8,121 nt of DNA from NCBI GenBank assembly GCA_964590755.1, contig CAZPYK010000072.1, positions 1 to 8,121 of the forward strand, given 5' to 3'. This stretch comes from CAG-390 sp964590755 (GTDB lineage: Bacteria > Bacillota > Clostridia > Oscillospirales > CAG-272). Below the pieces are notes generated by a model. That model was not told the DNA's origin, did no database searches, and worked only from the letters and a program-made list of their open reading frames with translations. The position numbers and the translations under genes were made by a program. Position 1 is the first letter of the stretch; the number at the start of each line of letters is the position of its first letter. Of this stretch, positions 1-5,706 are shown piece after piece.

Positions 1-13
1 CAAGCAAGTGAGT

Positions 14-51
14 AAAAAAGGCGGAAGCCGCGAATTGTGCGGTGTTGCCTT
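14..51 (-). terminator. Intrinsic terminator of the mrp gene
   Basis: Read on the minus strand, an outer stem AAGGC/GCCTT and an inner stem CCGC/GCGG (plus-strand 39-42 with 28-31) are followed directly by a run of six T (plus-strand A14-A19). The outer stem overlaps the mrp stop codon. A competing smaller hairpin, GCGG-CTT-CCGC, lies in the 3' half at 21-31. Either fold followed by the T run would end the mrp transcript here. No energy calculation was done. Confidence 0.7.
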
Positions 52-892
52 AAAGCCCCAACTTTTCGGTCAGGGTATCCACTGCGGCATCGAGATAGTC
101 GGTCTTGTCGTCCATCAGTTCAAGCGCGCCCTTGTCGCACAGCGCAGCAAGACGGCGGTCCAGCGGCATGCGGGCGAGCAGATCGTATCCGAATTCGTCG
201 GCTATCTGATCTATATGACTCTCGCCGAATATATCGATGCGCTTTCCGCAATCGGGACATAGCGCATAACTCATGTTCTCCACCAGTCCCAGCACGGGAA
301 TATTCATCATCTTTGCCATGTTCGCCGCCTTGGAAACGATCATCGAAACCAACTCCTGCGGACTTGAAACGATTATTATACCGTCAAGCGGCAGAGTCTG
401 GAAAACGGTGAGCGGAACGTCTCCGGTTCCGGGAGGACAGTCGACCAGCAACAGATCTATATCCTTCCAAATGACATCCGTCCAAAATTGCTTTACCGTT
501 CCGGCAATAACGGGTCCTCGCCAGACCACCGGGCGCTTTTCATCGTCAAGCAAAAGGTTGACCGACATCAAGTCGATACCGGTTTTGGTGCGCGGAGGAA
601 TAAGTCCATGCTCATCTCCGGTAACATCATCGTGAACGCCGAACACCTTGGGGACCGAAGGCCCCGTCACATCGGCATCAAGGATACCGACGTGATAACC
701 GCGTCTTTGCATCAGCACCGCGAGCATGCAGGTCACAAGCGACTTTCCGACGCCTCCCTTGCCGCTGACAACGCCGACCACCTTTTTGATCGAGCTGAGC
801 GCATTCGGCGCTTCGTGAAGATCCTGCGGATTTCCCTTGCGAGACGGGCAATCGGCTCCGCAGCTTGAACAATCATGTGTACATTCCGACAT
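50..892 (-). CDS. mrp: Mrp/NBP35-family iron-sulfur cluster carrier ATPase
   Basis: This is a cytosolic P-loop ATPase of the Mrp/ApbC/NBP35 family, whose members bind a [4Fe-4S] cluster and hand it to apo-proteins. The 280-residue protein has an N-terminal cysteine cluster (C4, C8, C11, C15), a deviant Walker A motif GKGGVGKS at residues 44-51, a DADVTGPSVP switch segment at 72-81, the DCPPGTGD motif at 151-158, and the cluster-binding CxxC at C212/C215. The frame could start eight codons earlier at 916. I chose the ATG at 892 because GAAAGGA lies 10 bases before it and that sequence is inside the longer version. The N-terminal cysteine form is common in clostridial Mrp proteins (recalled, not searched). 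It lies downstream of the DHH gene on the same strand but has its own promoter. Family assignment is secure; the client proteins are unknown. Confidence 0.95.
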   Translation of the reverse strand: MSECTHDCSSCGADCPSRKGNPQDLHEAPNALSSIKKVVGVVSGKGGVGKSLVTCMLAVLMQRRGYHVGILDADVTGPSVPKVFGVHDDVTGDEHGLIPPRTKTGIDLMSVNLLLDDEKRPVVWRGPVIAGTVKQFWTDVIWKDIDLLLVDCPPGTGDVPLTVFQTLPLDGIIIVSSPQELVSMIVSKAANMAKMMNIPVLGLVENMSYALCPDCGKRIDIFGESHIDQIADEFGYDLLARMPLDRRLAALCDKGALELMDDKTDYLDAAVDTLTEKLGL

Positions 893-902
893 ATTTGAAA
901 GA

Positions 903-909
903 TCCTTTC
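903..909 (-). promoter_or_regulatory. Ribosome binding site deciding the mrp start
   Basis: GAAAGGA on the minus strand lies 10 bases before the ATG at 892. It falls inside the coding sequence if translation began at 916, so it favours the shorter protein that begins MSECTHDC. Confidence 0.65.
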
Positions 910-953
910 GTAACATAACGCCGCATTTTTGCAGCAGATACTTATTACTTTAT

Positions 954-982
954 ATTATACCCCTTTCGGAATCAAAAATCAA
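954..982 (-). promoter_or_regulatory. Sigma-A type promoter for mrp
   Basis: On the minus strand, a -35 box TTGATT (plus-strand 977-982) and a perfect -10 box TATAAT (954-959) are separated by 17 bases. The -35 box overlaps the last codons of the upstream DHH gene, so mrp can be transcribed independently of it. The predicted start is near 947, giving a leader of about 55 bases. Confidence 0.7.
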
Positions 983-1898
983 GCCCCGAACGCAATCTTC
1001 GCTCAAGATCGGGAATAATATCCTTTGAGCGCGACAAAAATCTGTTAAATTCGCGCCGGTGCACCCCGTTGTCCGATATCTCTATCACGATCGAGCGTCC
1101 CTCAAGAGGCTCGGCGACGGAAAACACCCATATATCGATCCCTTCGTCCACGCGGCGACCTTCAAGATGTCGCACCGCATCAAATATCAAGTCCTCCGGG
1201 ATGTTTTCGGATTGCAGGTGACTTGACGCGCATTTTTTGCCCGCCAGCAGATAATGCTTTGTCCACCCCTCCGCCAAAACCTCGGTGGGCAGAGAAAGAT
1301 CGGCAAGACACAACCCGCGGCGTTTAAGCTCACCCTCGTCAAGCGAATGCTTTTTTATCATGACATCGAGCCACGCGCGGTCGTTTGTATCGAATTTCGG
1401 AGAAAGCAACGCCTGTGTATCCATGTATACCGAACGCACGACCAATTTTTCATCGTCATCGGAAATATCGACGCCATCGGCGAGCGCCAAACGATACGCC
1501 GCCAGCGCACATGAGCTTGCGGCGGCATTAAAGCAAAGCTCCGCCGGAGCGGGCATTGCTTCACCTGTCGGATGATGATCGATCACCGCCGCAACGGGAT
1601 GCTCAATGCACGGTGTATGTGTATCGGTAAGCACCCACGGCGACGGCAGCAATGCCGCATCCGACGCGCGCCGCCACTCGTTCACATCTATACCGTGCAG
1701 CGCCATTGCATCGATCGGATGCCTGTCCGGCATCATGGCGACATCCGGGAACAGCGGCTCGGATAAGATGCCGACGTTCTCCAACCACCCGCTCACAAGA
1801 TATGCCGATGCCAGTGTGTCGAAGTCGGCGGGCGCATGCCCCACAACATACAGCGTCTTCCCGCAAAAACTCTTGCGCAGATCCTTGAACAATCCCAT
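972..1898 (-). CDS. DHH/DHHA2 family phosphoesterase (family II pyrophosphatase or exopolyphosphatase-like)
   Basis: The 308-residue protein has the metal-binding motifs of the DHH phosphoesterase superfamily in order: GHAPADFD (H21, D25, D27), D92 in LTDTH, the DHH triad at 107-109, and D160 in YMDTQ. The C-terminal segment SRSKDIIPDL (289-298) resembles the SRKKQ-type substrate-binding motif of the DHHA2 domain in Mn-dependent inorganic pyrophosphatases and PPX1-like exopolyphosphatases. Both groups hydrolyse phosphoanhydride bonds in the cytosol. Motif 1 departs from the GHxNPDTD of classical family II pyrophosphatases, so the substrate is left open. The frame extends upstream to 1979, but GGAG lies six bases before the ATG at 1898 and the resulting length matches the family. 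No terminator is visible downstream, so its transcript may run into mrp. Confidence 0.85.
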   Translation of the reverse strand: MGLFKDLRKSFCGKTLYVVGHAPADFDTLASAYLVSGWLENVGILSEPLFPDVAMMPDRHPIDAMALHGIDVNEWRRASDAALLPSPWVLTDTHTPCIEHPVAAVIDHHPTGEAMPAPAELCFNAAASSCALAAYRLALADGVDISDDDEKLVVRSVYMDTQALLSPKFDTNDRAWLDVMIKKHSLDEGELKRRGLCLADLSLPTEVLAEGWTKHYLLAGKKCASSHLQSENIPEDLIFDAVRHLEGRRVDEGIDIWVFSVAEPLEGRSIVIEISDNGVHRREFNRFLSRSKDIIPDLERRLRSGLDF

Positions 1899-1904
1899 AA
1901 AGAT

Positions 1905-1930
1905 CTCCATTCCGCCGCCCATAGCGGCGG
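1905..1930 (-). promoter_or_regulatory. Ribosome binding site with adjacent GC-rich hairpin before the DHH gene
   Basis: GGAG (plus-strand 1905-1908) lies six bases before the chosen ATG. Immediately upstream is a perfect 7-bp inverted repeat, CCGCCGC with GCGGCGG (1912-1918 and 1924-1930), with a 5-base loop. In the transcript this hairpin would end three bases before the Shine-Dalgarno sequence. It may affect translation, or it may simply be GC-rich leader sequence. Confidence 0.5.
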
Positions 1931-2011
1931 CACAAATATCCATGCGTGTGGCAGGTGGCTTTTTCGACTTTTGAAGCATTGAACATTCGCGCCGGAACCT
2001 GCTTTATTATT

Positions 2012-2040
2012 ATTCTATCAAACAACCGACGCATTGTCAA
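2012..2040 (-). promoter_or_regulatory. Sigma-A type promoter for the DHH gene
   Basis: On the minus strand, a perfect -35 box TTGACA (plus-strand 2035-2040) is followed after 17 bases by a -10 box TAGAAT (2012-2017). Transcription would begin near 2005, leaving a leader of about 105 bases before the start at 1898. It faces away from the gpmI promoter. Confidence 0.75.
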
Positions 2041-2084
2041 GACAAAGACCGCATTCGGCGGACAATTGACGCCAAACGGGAAAG

Positions 2085-2120
2085 TTTTTTCATCTTTTTT
2101 TGCAAAAAGACTTGAAAAAA
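2085..2120. repeat. A/T-rich inverted repeat between divergent promoters
   Basis: The arms at 2085-2099 and 2104-2120 pair over about 15 bp with a two-base bulge; the arms consist largely of T runs and A runs. It lies upstream of both predicted transcription starts, so it is probably not transcribed. Phased A/T tracts here could act as an UP-like or bent-DNA element for the gpmI promoter, whose -35 box is inside the right arm. A regulatory role is inference only. Confidence 0.4.
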
Positions 2121-2146
2121 AAGCAAAATCGGTTATACTATATAAT
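2112..2146 (+). promoter_or_regulatory. Promoter for gpmI
   Basis: A -35 box TTGAAA (2112-2117) is followed after 16 bases by TATACT (2134-2139). A perfect TATAAT (2141-2146) overlaps just downstream but lacks a good -35 at normal spacing. One of these two -10 boxes probably drives gpmI. The leader would be about 40-45 bases long. Confidence 0.6.
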
Positions 2147-2173
2147 GTAGAATTATGACAAGACAAACTCCGT

Positions 2174-2180
2174 GAAAGGA
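2174..2180 (+). promoter_or_regulatory. Ribosome binding site deciding the gpmI start
   Basis: GAAAGGA is followed after nine bases by the ATG at 2190. An in-frame GTG at 2172 sits at the beginning of this sequence and has no site of its own, so the ATG is the likely start. Confidence 0.75.
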
Positions 2181-2189
2181 AATCTTAAA

Positions 2190-3854
2190 ATGAATGATTC
2201 AAAAAAACTTGAAGCTCTCGAAAAATTCGGCGGCGTTGAAGGTCCCGTCCTTACAATAGTCATGGACGGTGTGGGCATCGCTCCCAACGGCCCCACCAAC
2301 GCCGTAAGCTCCGCTTATACCGCAAATCTTGATCACCTCATGGCTACCTGCCCCATGGTCTCACTCAAAGCTCACGGAACCGCCGTGGGACTTCCCTCCG
2401 ACGATGATATGGGCAACAGCGAGGTCGGTCACAATGCCCTGGGCGCAGGTCAGGTGTTTGCGCAGGGCGCAAAGCTGGTCTCCGGTTCTATCGAAAGCGG
2501 CAAAATGTTCACCTCCTCCACTTGGCAGGATCTGATATCCAACGTCAAAAGCAATCAAAGCACCCTGCACTTTCTCGGTCTGTTCTCGGACGGAAATGTA
2601 CACTCGCACATCGACCACCTAAAAGCGATGCTCGTCGAAGCAAAGAAAGAGGGCGTGTCGCGCATGCGTCTGCACATCCTGCTTGACGGCAGAGATGTCG
2701 GCGAGACCTCGGCGCTTGATTATATCGAGCCGTTTGAAGAATTTCTCTCCTCACTGCGCTCCCCCGATCTTGATATCAAGATCGCAAGCGGCGGCGGAAG
2801 AATGAAGATCACCATGGACCGCTACGAAGCGGATTGGTCTATGGTCGAGCGAGGCTGGCACACGCACGTGCTCGGAGAGGGGCGGCAGTTTGCCTCTGCC
2901 GCGGAGGCCGTCAAGACCTATCGCGATGAGCTTCATGTTATCGACCAGGATCTTCCCGCCTTCGTCATCGCCGAGAACGGCAAGCCTGTGGGCAAAATAG
3001 AAGATGGTGACAGCGTGATCTTCTATAATTTCCGCGGCGACCGTTCGATAGAGATCTCTCGCGCATTCGATGCACCGGATGGAGAATTCGATAAATTCGA
3101 CCGCGTTCGCGTTCCCGAGGTCGTTTACGCGGGAATGCTTGAATACGACGGTGATCTTCATATTCCTCACAAATACCTTGTAAATCCGCCCGAGATCACC
3201 AACACGCTCGGCGAATACCTTGCCGCCACCGGCATATCTCAGCTCGCCATCTCCGAAACGCAGAAATACGGTCATGTGACCTATTTCTGGAACGGCAACC
3301 GCTCGGGCAAGTTTTCGGATGAGCTCGAAACATACATCGAAATACCCTCCGATGTGGTTCCGTTTGAACAGCGCCCCTGGATGAAATGCGCCGAGATAAC
3401 CGACAAACTCATCGAATGTCTTGAATCTGGAAAATACAAATATCTGCGCGTCAATTTTCCCAACGGCGACATGGTCGGACACACCGGCTCTCTTGAAGCT
3501 ACCATATGCTCGATGGAAGCGCTCGACCTTCAGCTGGGCAGATTGCTTGCCGTAGTGGAACGCTTGCACGGTGTTGCGCTCATTACGGCAGATCACGGCA
3601 ACGCCGACGAAATGGCAGAGCTTGACAAAAAGACCCACGAGCCCAAAAAGAATGCCGACGGAAGCTTCAAGCCCAAGACTTCGCACACGCTCAATCGCGT
3701 TCCCTGCATACTCTTCAACGCAAGCGGGCACAAGCTTGCGCTCAAGGAGGACACCGGCAGCTTCGGACTCTCCAATGTAGCGGCAACCATGGTGAATCTC
3801 ATGGGCTATAAGGCGCCTTCAATGTGGGATGAATCGATGCTTGAGATAAAATAA
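2190..3854 (+). CDS. gpmI: 2,3-bisphosphoglycerate-independent phosphoglycerate mutase
   Basis: This enzyme interconverts 3-phosphoglycerate and 2-phosphoglycerate in glycolysis and gluconeogenesis, in the cytosol, using two Mn ions and a phosphoserine intermediate. The 554-residue protein carries the alkaline-phosphatase superfamily core. D26 is in MDGVG, the catalytic S77 is in MGNSEVGHNALGAG, and the substrate-binding SDGNVHSH (133-140), DGRD (166-169) and RGDR (282-285) follow. The metal ligands D427 and H431 (NGDMVGHTG), D468/H469 (ADHGNAD) and H499 are all present. At 554 residues it is longer than the roughly 510-residue Bacillus enzyme. The segment around TMDRYEADW, with the following RGW, resembles the longer plant and trypanosomatid-type sequences, a recalled similarity rather than a search result. 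No terminator follows, so it is probably co-transcribed with the small membrane protein gene. Confidence 0.97.
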   Translation: MNDSKKLEALEKFGGVEGPVLTIVMDGVGIAPNGPTNAVSSAYTANLDHLMATCPMVSLKAHGTAVGLPSDDDMGNSEVGHNALGAGQVFAQGAKLVSGSIESGKMFTSSTWQDLISNVKSNQSTLHFLGLFSDGNVHSHIDHLKAMLVEAKKEGVSRMRLHILLDGRDVGETSALDYIEPFEEFLSSLRSPDLDIKIASGGGRMKITMDRYEADWSMVERGWHTHVLGEGRQFASAAEAVKTYRDELHVIDQDLPAFVIAENGKPVGKIEDGDSVIFYNFRGDRSIEISRAFDAPDGEFDKFDRVRVPEVVYAGMLEYDGDLHIPHKYLVNPPEITNTLGEYLAATGISQLAISETQKYGHVTYFWNGNRSGKFSDELETYIEIPSDVVPFEQRPWMKCAEITDKLIECLESGKYKYLRVNFPNGDMVGHTGSLEATICSMEALDLQLGRLLAVVERLHGVALITADHGNADEMAELDKKTHEPKKNADGSFKPKTSHTLNRVPCILFNASGHKLALKEDTGSFGLSNVAATMVNLMGYKAPSMWDESMLEIK

Positions 3855-3856
3855 TT

Positions 3857-3884
3857 ATCAACAATCAACGATCAATAATCAAAC
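3857..3884 (+). repeat. Four tandem heptamers (ATCAANN)
   Basis: Directly after the gpmI stop, the 7-base unit ATCAANN occurs four times head to tail, beginning at 3857, 3864, 3871 and 3878, with the last two bases of each unit varying. A looser relative, ATCGACA, follows at 3892. It lies between the gpmI stop and the ribosome binding site of the next gene, with no hairpin potential that I can see. Confidence 0.75.
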
Positions 3885-3900
3885 AAAAACGATCGACATC

Positions 3901-3906
3901 GGGAGG
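3901..3906 (+). promoter_or_regulatory. Strong ribosome binding site of the small membrane protein gene
   Basis: GGGAGG lies eight bases before the GTG at 3915. This is what makes the GTG start and the gene itself credible despite its small size. Confidence 0.75.
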
Positions 3907-3914
3907 AAAACGCA

Positions 3915-4250
3915 GTGAACGAATTTCAAATTGCCGCCGTTGCCGGATTCGCCATAGGACTTAAGGCGCAGCTGGCGCTCTGTCTAACCGCAAAGCGTCT
4001 TGTCACCAAGCTGATTCCGTCGATAGTTCTCTTATTACCGGCATGCTACTCCGCACTTCGCAGTTTCAGTGTGATCGTATATCCGACAGACGGCACAGGA
4101 TTCATTGATGTAGGACCACTGATCGGTATATTTTTGGCAATATTCACCGCCATAACCGCAGGCGGCTGCCTTATCGGATTTTTTGTGTACCTTTTAGTCA
4201 AGCATGTGCGCAAGCGCAAAAAGGCACAAAGCTGCGCGACATTCAATTGA
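3915..4250 (+). CDS. Small predicted integral membrane protein, unknown function
   Basis: I do not recognise this 111-residue protein. It starts with GTG, supported by GGGAGG eight bases upstream. It shows two clear hydrophobic segments, about residues 33-55 and 68-95, and a weaker one at about 6-24. It ends in a strongly basic tail (KHVRKRKK, 96-103), which under the positive-inside rule would be cytoplasmic. There is no lipobox, enzyme motif or obvious transporter signature. It lies 60 bases after gpmI on the same strand, with no promoter or terminator seen between them, and just before a strong terminator. It is therefore probably the last gene of a gpmI transcript. Base composition matches the neighbours, arguing against recent transfer. 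Confidence 0.75.
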   Translation: MNEFQIAAVAGFAIGLKAQLALCLTAKRLVTKLIPSIVLLLPACYSALRSFSVIVYPTDGTGFIDVGPLIGIFLAIFTAITAGGCLIGFFVYLLVKHVRKRKKAQSCATFN

Positions 4251-4260
4251 TTTTCTCCGT

Positions 4261-4319
4261 TTTCTCAAAGCAAGTCGGCGACATTTTGCCGTTTTGGCTT
4301 GCTTTGAGAAAGTTTTTTT
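4261..4319 (+). terminator. Strong intrinsic terminator after the gpmI unit
   Basis: A perfect 14-bp inverted repeat (4261-4274 with 4298-4311, TTTCTCAAAGCAAG and its complement) encloses a loop with a further short stem CGGC/GCCG. It is followed by one G and seven T. It works only in the plus direction, since there is no T run on the other side. It separates gpmI and the membrane protein gene from the tRNA unit. Confidence 0.9.
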
Positions 4320-4349
4320 CAAGAAAATGAAAAAAAACGAAAAAAGGTA

Positions 4350-4378
4350 TTGCAATTTGAATCAATTTGTGGTATAAT
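4350..4378 (+). promoter_or_regulatory. Promoter of tRNA-Val
   Basis: A -35 box TTGCAA (4350-4355), a spacer of 17 bases, and a perfect -10 box TATAAT (4373-4378) lie just before the tRNA. Transcription would start near 4385, about eight bases before the mature 5' end. This compact arrangement is typical of a strong tRNA promoter. It may also serve glycerate kinase by readthrough. Confidence 0.88.
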
Positions 4379-4392
4379 ATTTCTCGTTGGAT

Positions 4393-4469
4393 GGAGGCAT
4401 AGCTCAGCTGGTTAGAGTACATGCTTGACATGCATGGGGTCATTGGTTCGATTCCAATTGTCTCCACCA
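4393..4469 (+). tRNA. tRNA-Val, anticodon GAC, CCA encoded
   Basis: A full cloverleaf can be drawn by hand: acceptor GGAGGCA with TGTCTCC (one G-T pair), D stem GCTC/GAGT, anticodon stem CATGC/GCATG around the loop TTGACAT, and T stem ATTGG/CCAAT around TTCGATT, ending in ACCA. The anticodon is GAC, which reads valine GUC and GUU codons. The 77 bases include the encoded CCA. It stands alone, with its own promoter upstream and a hairpin terminator three bases downstream. Confidence 0.96.
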
Positions 4470-4471
4470 AG

Positions 4472-4508
4472 AATCCCGAATGCGTCAGCGTTCGGGATTT
4501 TCTGTTTA
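4472..4508 (+). terminator. Probable terminator after tRNA-Val
   Basis: A perfect 9-bp inverted repeat, AATCCCGAA with TTCGGGATT (4472-4480 and 4491-4499), with a 10-base loop, is followed by the interrupted T-rich stretch TTCTGTTT. The imperfect T tract suggests partial readthrough into glycerate kinase, which has no clear promoter of its own. Confidence 0.65.
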
Positions 4509-4537
4509 ATAACATCGTTAAAGGCAGAGTCAGAGAC

Positions 4538-5653
4538 ATGAAAAGGATCTTAATCGCCCCCGATTCCTTCAAGGGGAGCATAACGGCAAAAGAGGCGGCA
4601 CACGCCATCGCTCAAGGCTTAAGGGACCATGCAGACGCGGATATATTACCCATCGAGTTTCCGATTGCCGATGGCGGCGAGGGCACACTAGACATTCTCA
4701 CGTCGCAGGAAAACAGAATCACGTCTCTCTCCTTTGATGCCTACGGCATGCCGATATCAGCCGAATGGGGATATATCGACGATGTTGCGGTGATCGAAGC
4801 TGCAAGAGCTGTTGGGCCGGCCAATATTCCGCTCGAATGCAGACGCCCCGAGAACAGCACATCGCGCGGCGTTGGCGCTCTGATTTCATCCGCTCTGTCA
4901 CACGGGGCCAAAAAGCTTCTGCTGACGGTCGGAGGCACCGCTTGCAACGACGGCGGCGCCGGCATGCTTTGCGAGCTTGGCGCGCGCTTTTACGATCACG
5001 CGACCGAGCTTTTCGATATACGAGCATCCGATCTCTGCCGCATTACAAAAATAGACATTTGCGGCATCGATAAACGTCTTTATGACCTCGATATCGATAT
5101 AGCGTGTGATGTGACCAATCCCCTGCTCGGCTGTGATGGTGCAACATATACCTACGGCAAGCAAAAAGGAGCTTCCGACGCGGCGCTTGCGAGCCTTGAA
5201 TACGGAATTAAAAATTTTGCCGAAAAGCTGGCGCCCAATGCCGTCGACACCCCCGGTGTCGGTGCCGGTGGCGGCATTCCCTTCCCGCTCGTTGCGCTGT
5301 TCGGAGCGCATATCGACTCCGGTATCGCCACTGTTCTGAAAGCCACGAGATTCGAATCCGAATTGCAACTTGCGGATCTGGTAATCACCGGTGAAGGTAT
5401 GGTCGACGCTCAAAGCGCCCGCGGAAAAGCCGTCGGCGGTATCGCGGTGCTGGCCTCGCAACTGGATATACCCGTAATCGTTATCGCGGGTTCTGTGGGC
5501 CCCGGCGCCGAGACAATGTTCTCACTCGGAGTGTTTGACATATATGCGATTCGAGATATCTCTCCCACCACCGAATATGCCATTGAGCACGCCGCGTTTT
5601 TGCTTCGTCAATTCGCAGCTGCCTTCGACTTCGATGTCTATCTCAATTTGTAG
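4538..5653 (+). CDS. glxK: Glycerate kinase (GarK/GlxK family)
   Basis: This enzyme phosphorylates D-glycerate with ATP; bacterial enzymes of this family (GarK/GlxK, glycerate kinase type I) are known to give 2-phosphoglycerate. The 371-residue length is normal. Family motifs run from IAPDSFKGS (residues 6-14) through IADGGEGT (43-50), VGGTACNDGGAGML (131-144, where relatives usually have GGSATNDGG), CDVTNPLLG, a glycine-rich GAGGGIPF segment, and ITGEGMVDAQSARGKA (283-298). The frame continues upstream into the tRNA, but the conserved N-terminus MKRILIAPDSFKG fixes the start at 4538. The Shine-Dalgarno is poor (AAAGG about 13 bases away), suggesting modest translation. The product would enter the 2-phosphoglycerate pool handled by GpmI. 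It lies 68 bases after the tRNA and 53 before rsmA, probably co-transcribed with rsmA. Confidence 0.93.
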   Translation: MKRILIAPDSFKGSITAKEAAHAIAQGLRDHADADILPIEFPIADGGEGTLDILTSQENRITSLSFDAYGMPISAEWGYIDDVAVIEAARAVGPANIPLECRRPENSTSRGVGALISSALSHGAKKLLLTVGGTACNDGGAGMLCELGARFYDHATELFDIRASDLCRITKIDICGIDKRLYDLDIDIACDVTNPLLGCDGATYTYGKQKGASDAALASLEYGIKNFAEKLAPNAVDTPGVGAGGGIPFPLVALFGAHIDSGIATVLKATRFESELQLADLVITGEGMVDAQSARGKAVGGIAVLASQLDIPVIVIAGSVGPGAETMFSLGVFDIYAIRDISPTTEYAIEHAAFLLRQFAAAFDFDVYLNL

Positions 5654-5662
5654 TTTTGAAGC

Positions 5663-5682
5663 ATCGCCTCTTGAGCGGCGAT
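5663..5682 (+). other. Short hairpin between glycerate kinase and rsmA
   Basis: ATCGCC (5663-5668) pairs with GGCGAT (5677-5682) across an 8-base loop. No T run follows, so it is not an intrinsic terminator. It ends six bases before the rsmA ribosome binding site. It could be an mRNA-processing or stability element, or chance. Confidence 0.35.
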
Positions 5683-5688
5683 CTGCAT

Positions 5689-5695
5689 GAAAGGA
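5689..5695 (+). promoter_or_regulatory. Ribosome binding site of rsmA
   Basis: GAAAGGA is followed after 11 bases by the ATG at 5707. The spacing is slightly long, but no other in-frame start nearby has a better site, and the start agrees with the usual N-terminus of the family. Confidence 0.6.
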
Positions 5696-5706
5696 ATGAT
5701 CACAAT

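Noticed and set aside
1603..2166. A 187-codon minus-strand frame overlapping the DHH gene start and the divergent promoters
   Set aside because: It overlaps the DHH coding sequence in another frame and crosses its promoter; the DHH frame carries all the family motifs.
2751..3731. A 326-codon open frame on the minus strand inside gpmI
   Set aside because: It is antisense to a fully conserved gpmI with all catalytic residues; it shows no recognisable motif or ribosome binding site and is a by-product of gpmI codon use.
4421..4537. N-terminal extension of glycerate kinase into the tRNA
   Set aside because: The extension is translated tRNA and terminator sequence; the conserved N-terminus begins at 4538.
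4243..4608. A 121-codon minus-strand frame crossing the tRNA
   Set aside because: It would span a terminator, a promoter and a tRNA in antisense; the peptide is the translation of tRNA complement and is not a gene.
4898..5461. A 187-codon minus-strand frame inside glycerate kinase
   Set aside because: It lies opposite conserved kinase motifs, has no ribosome binding site, and its translation is low-complexity without any family signature.
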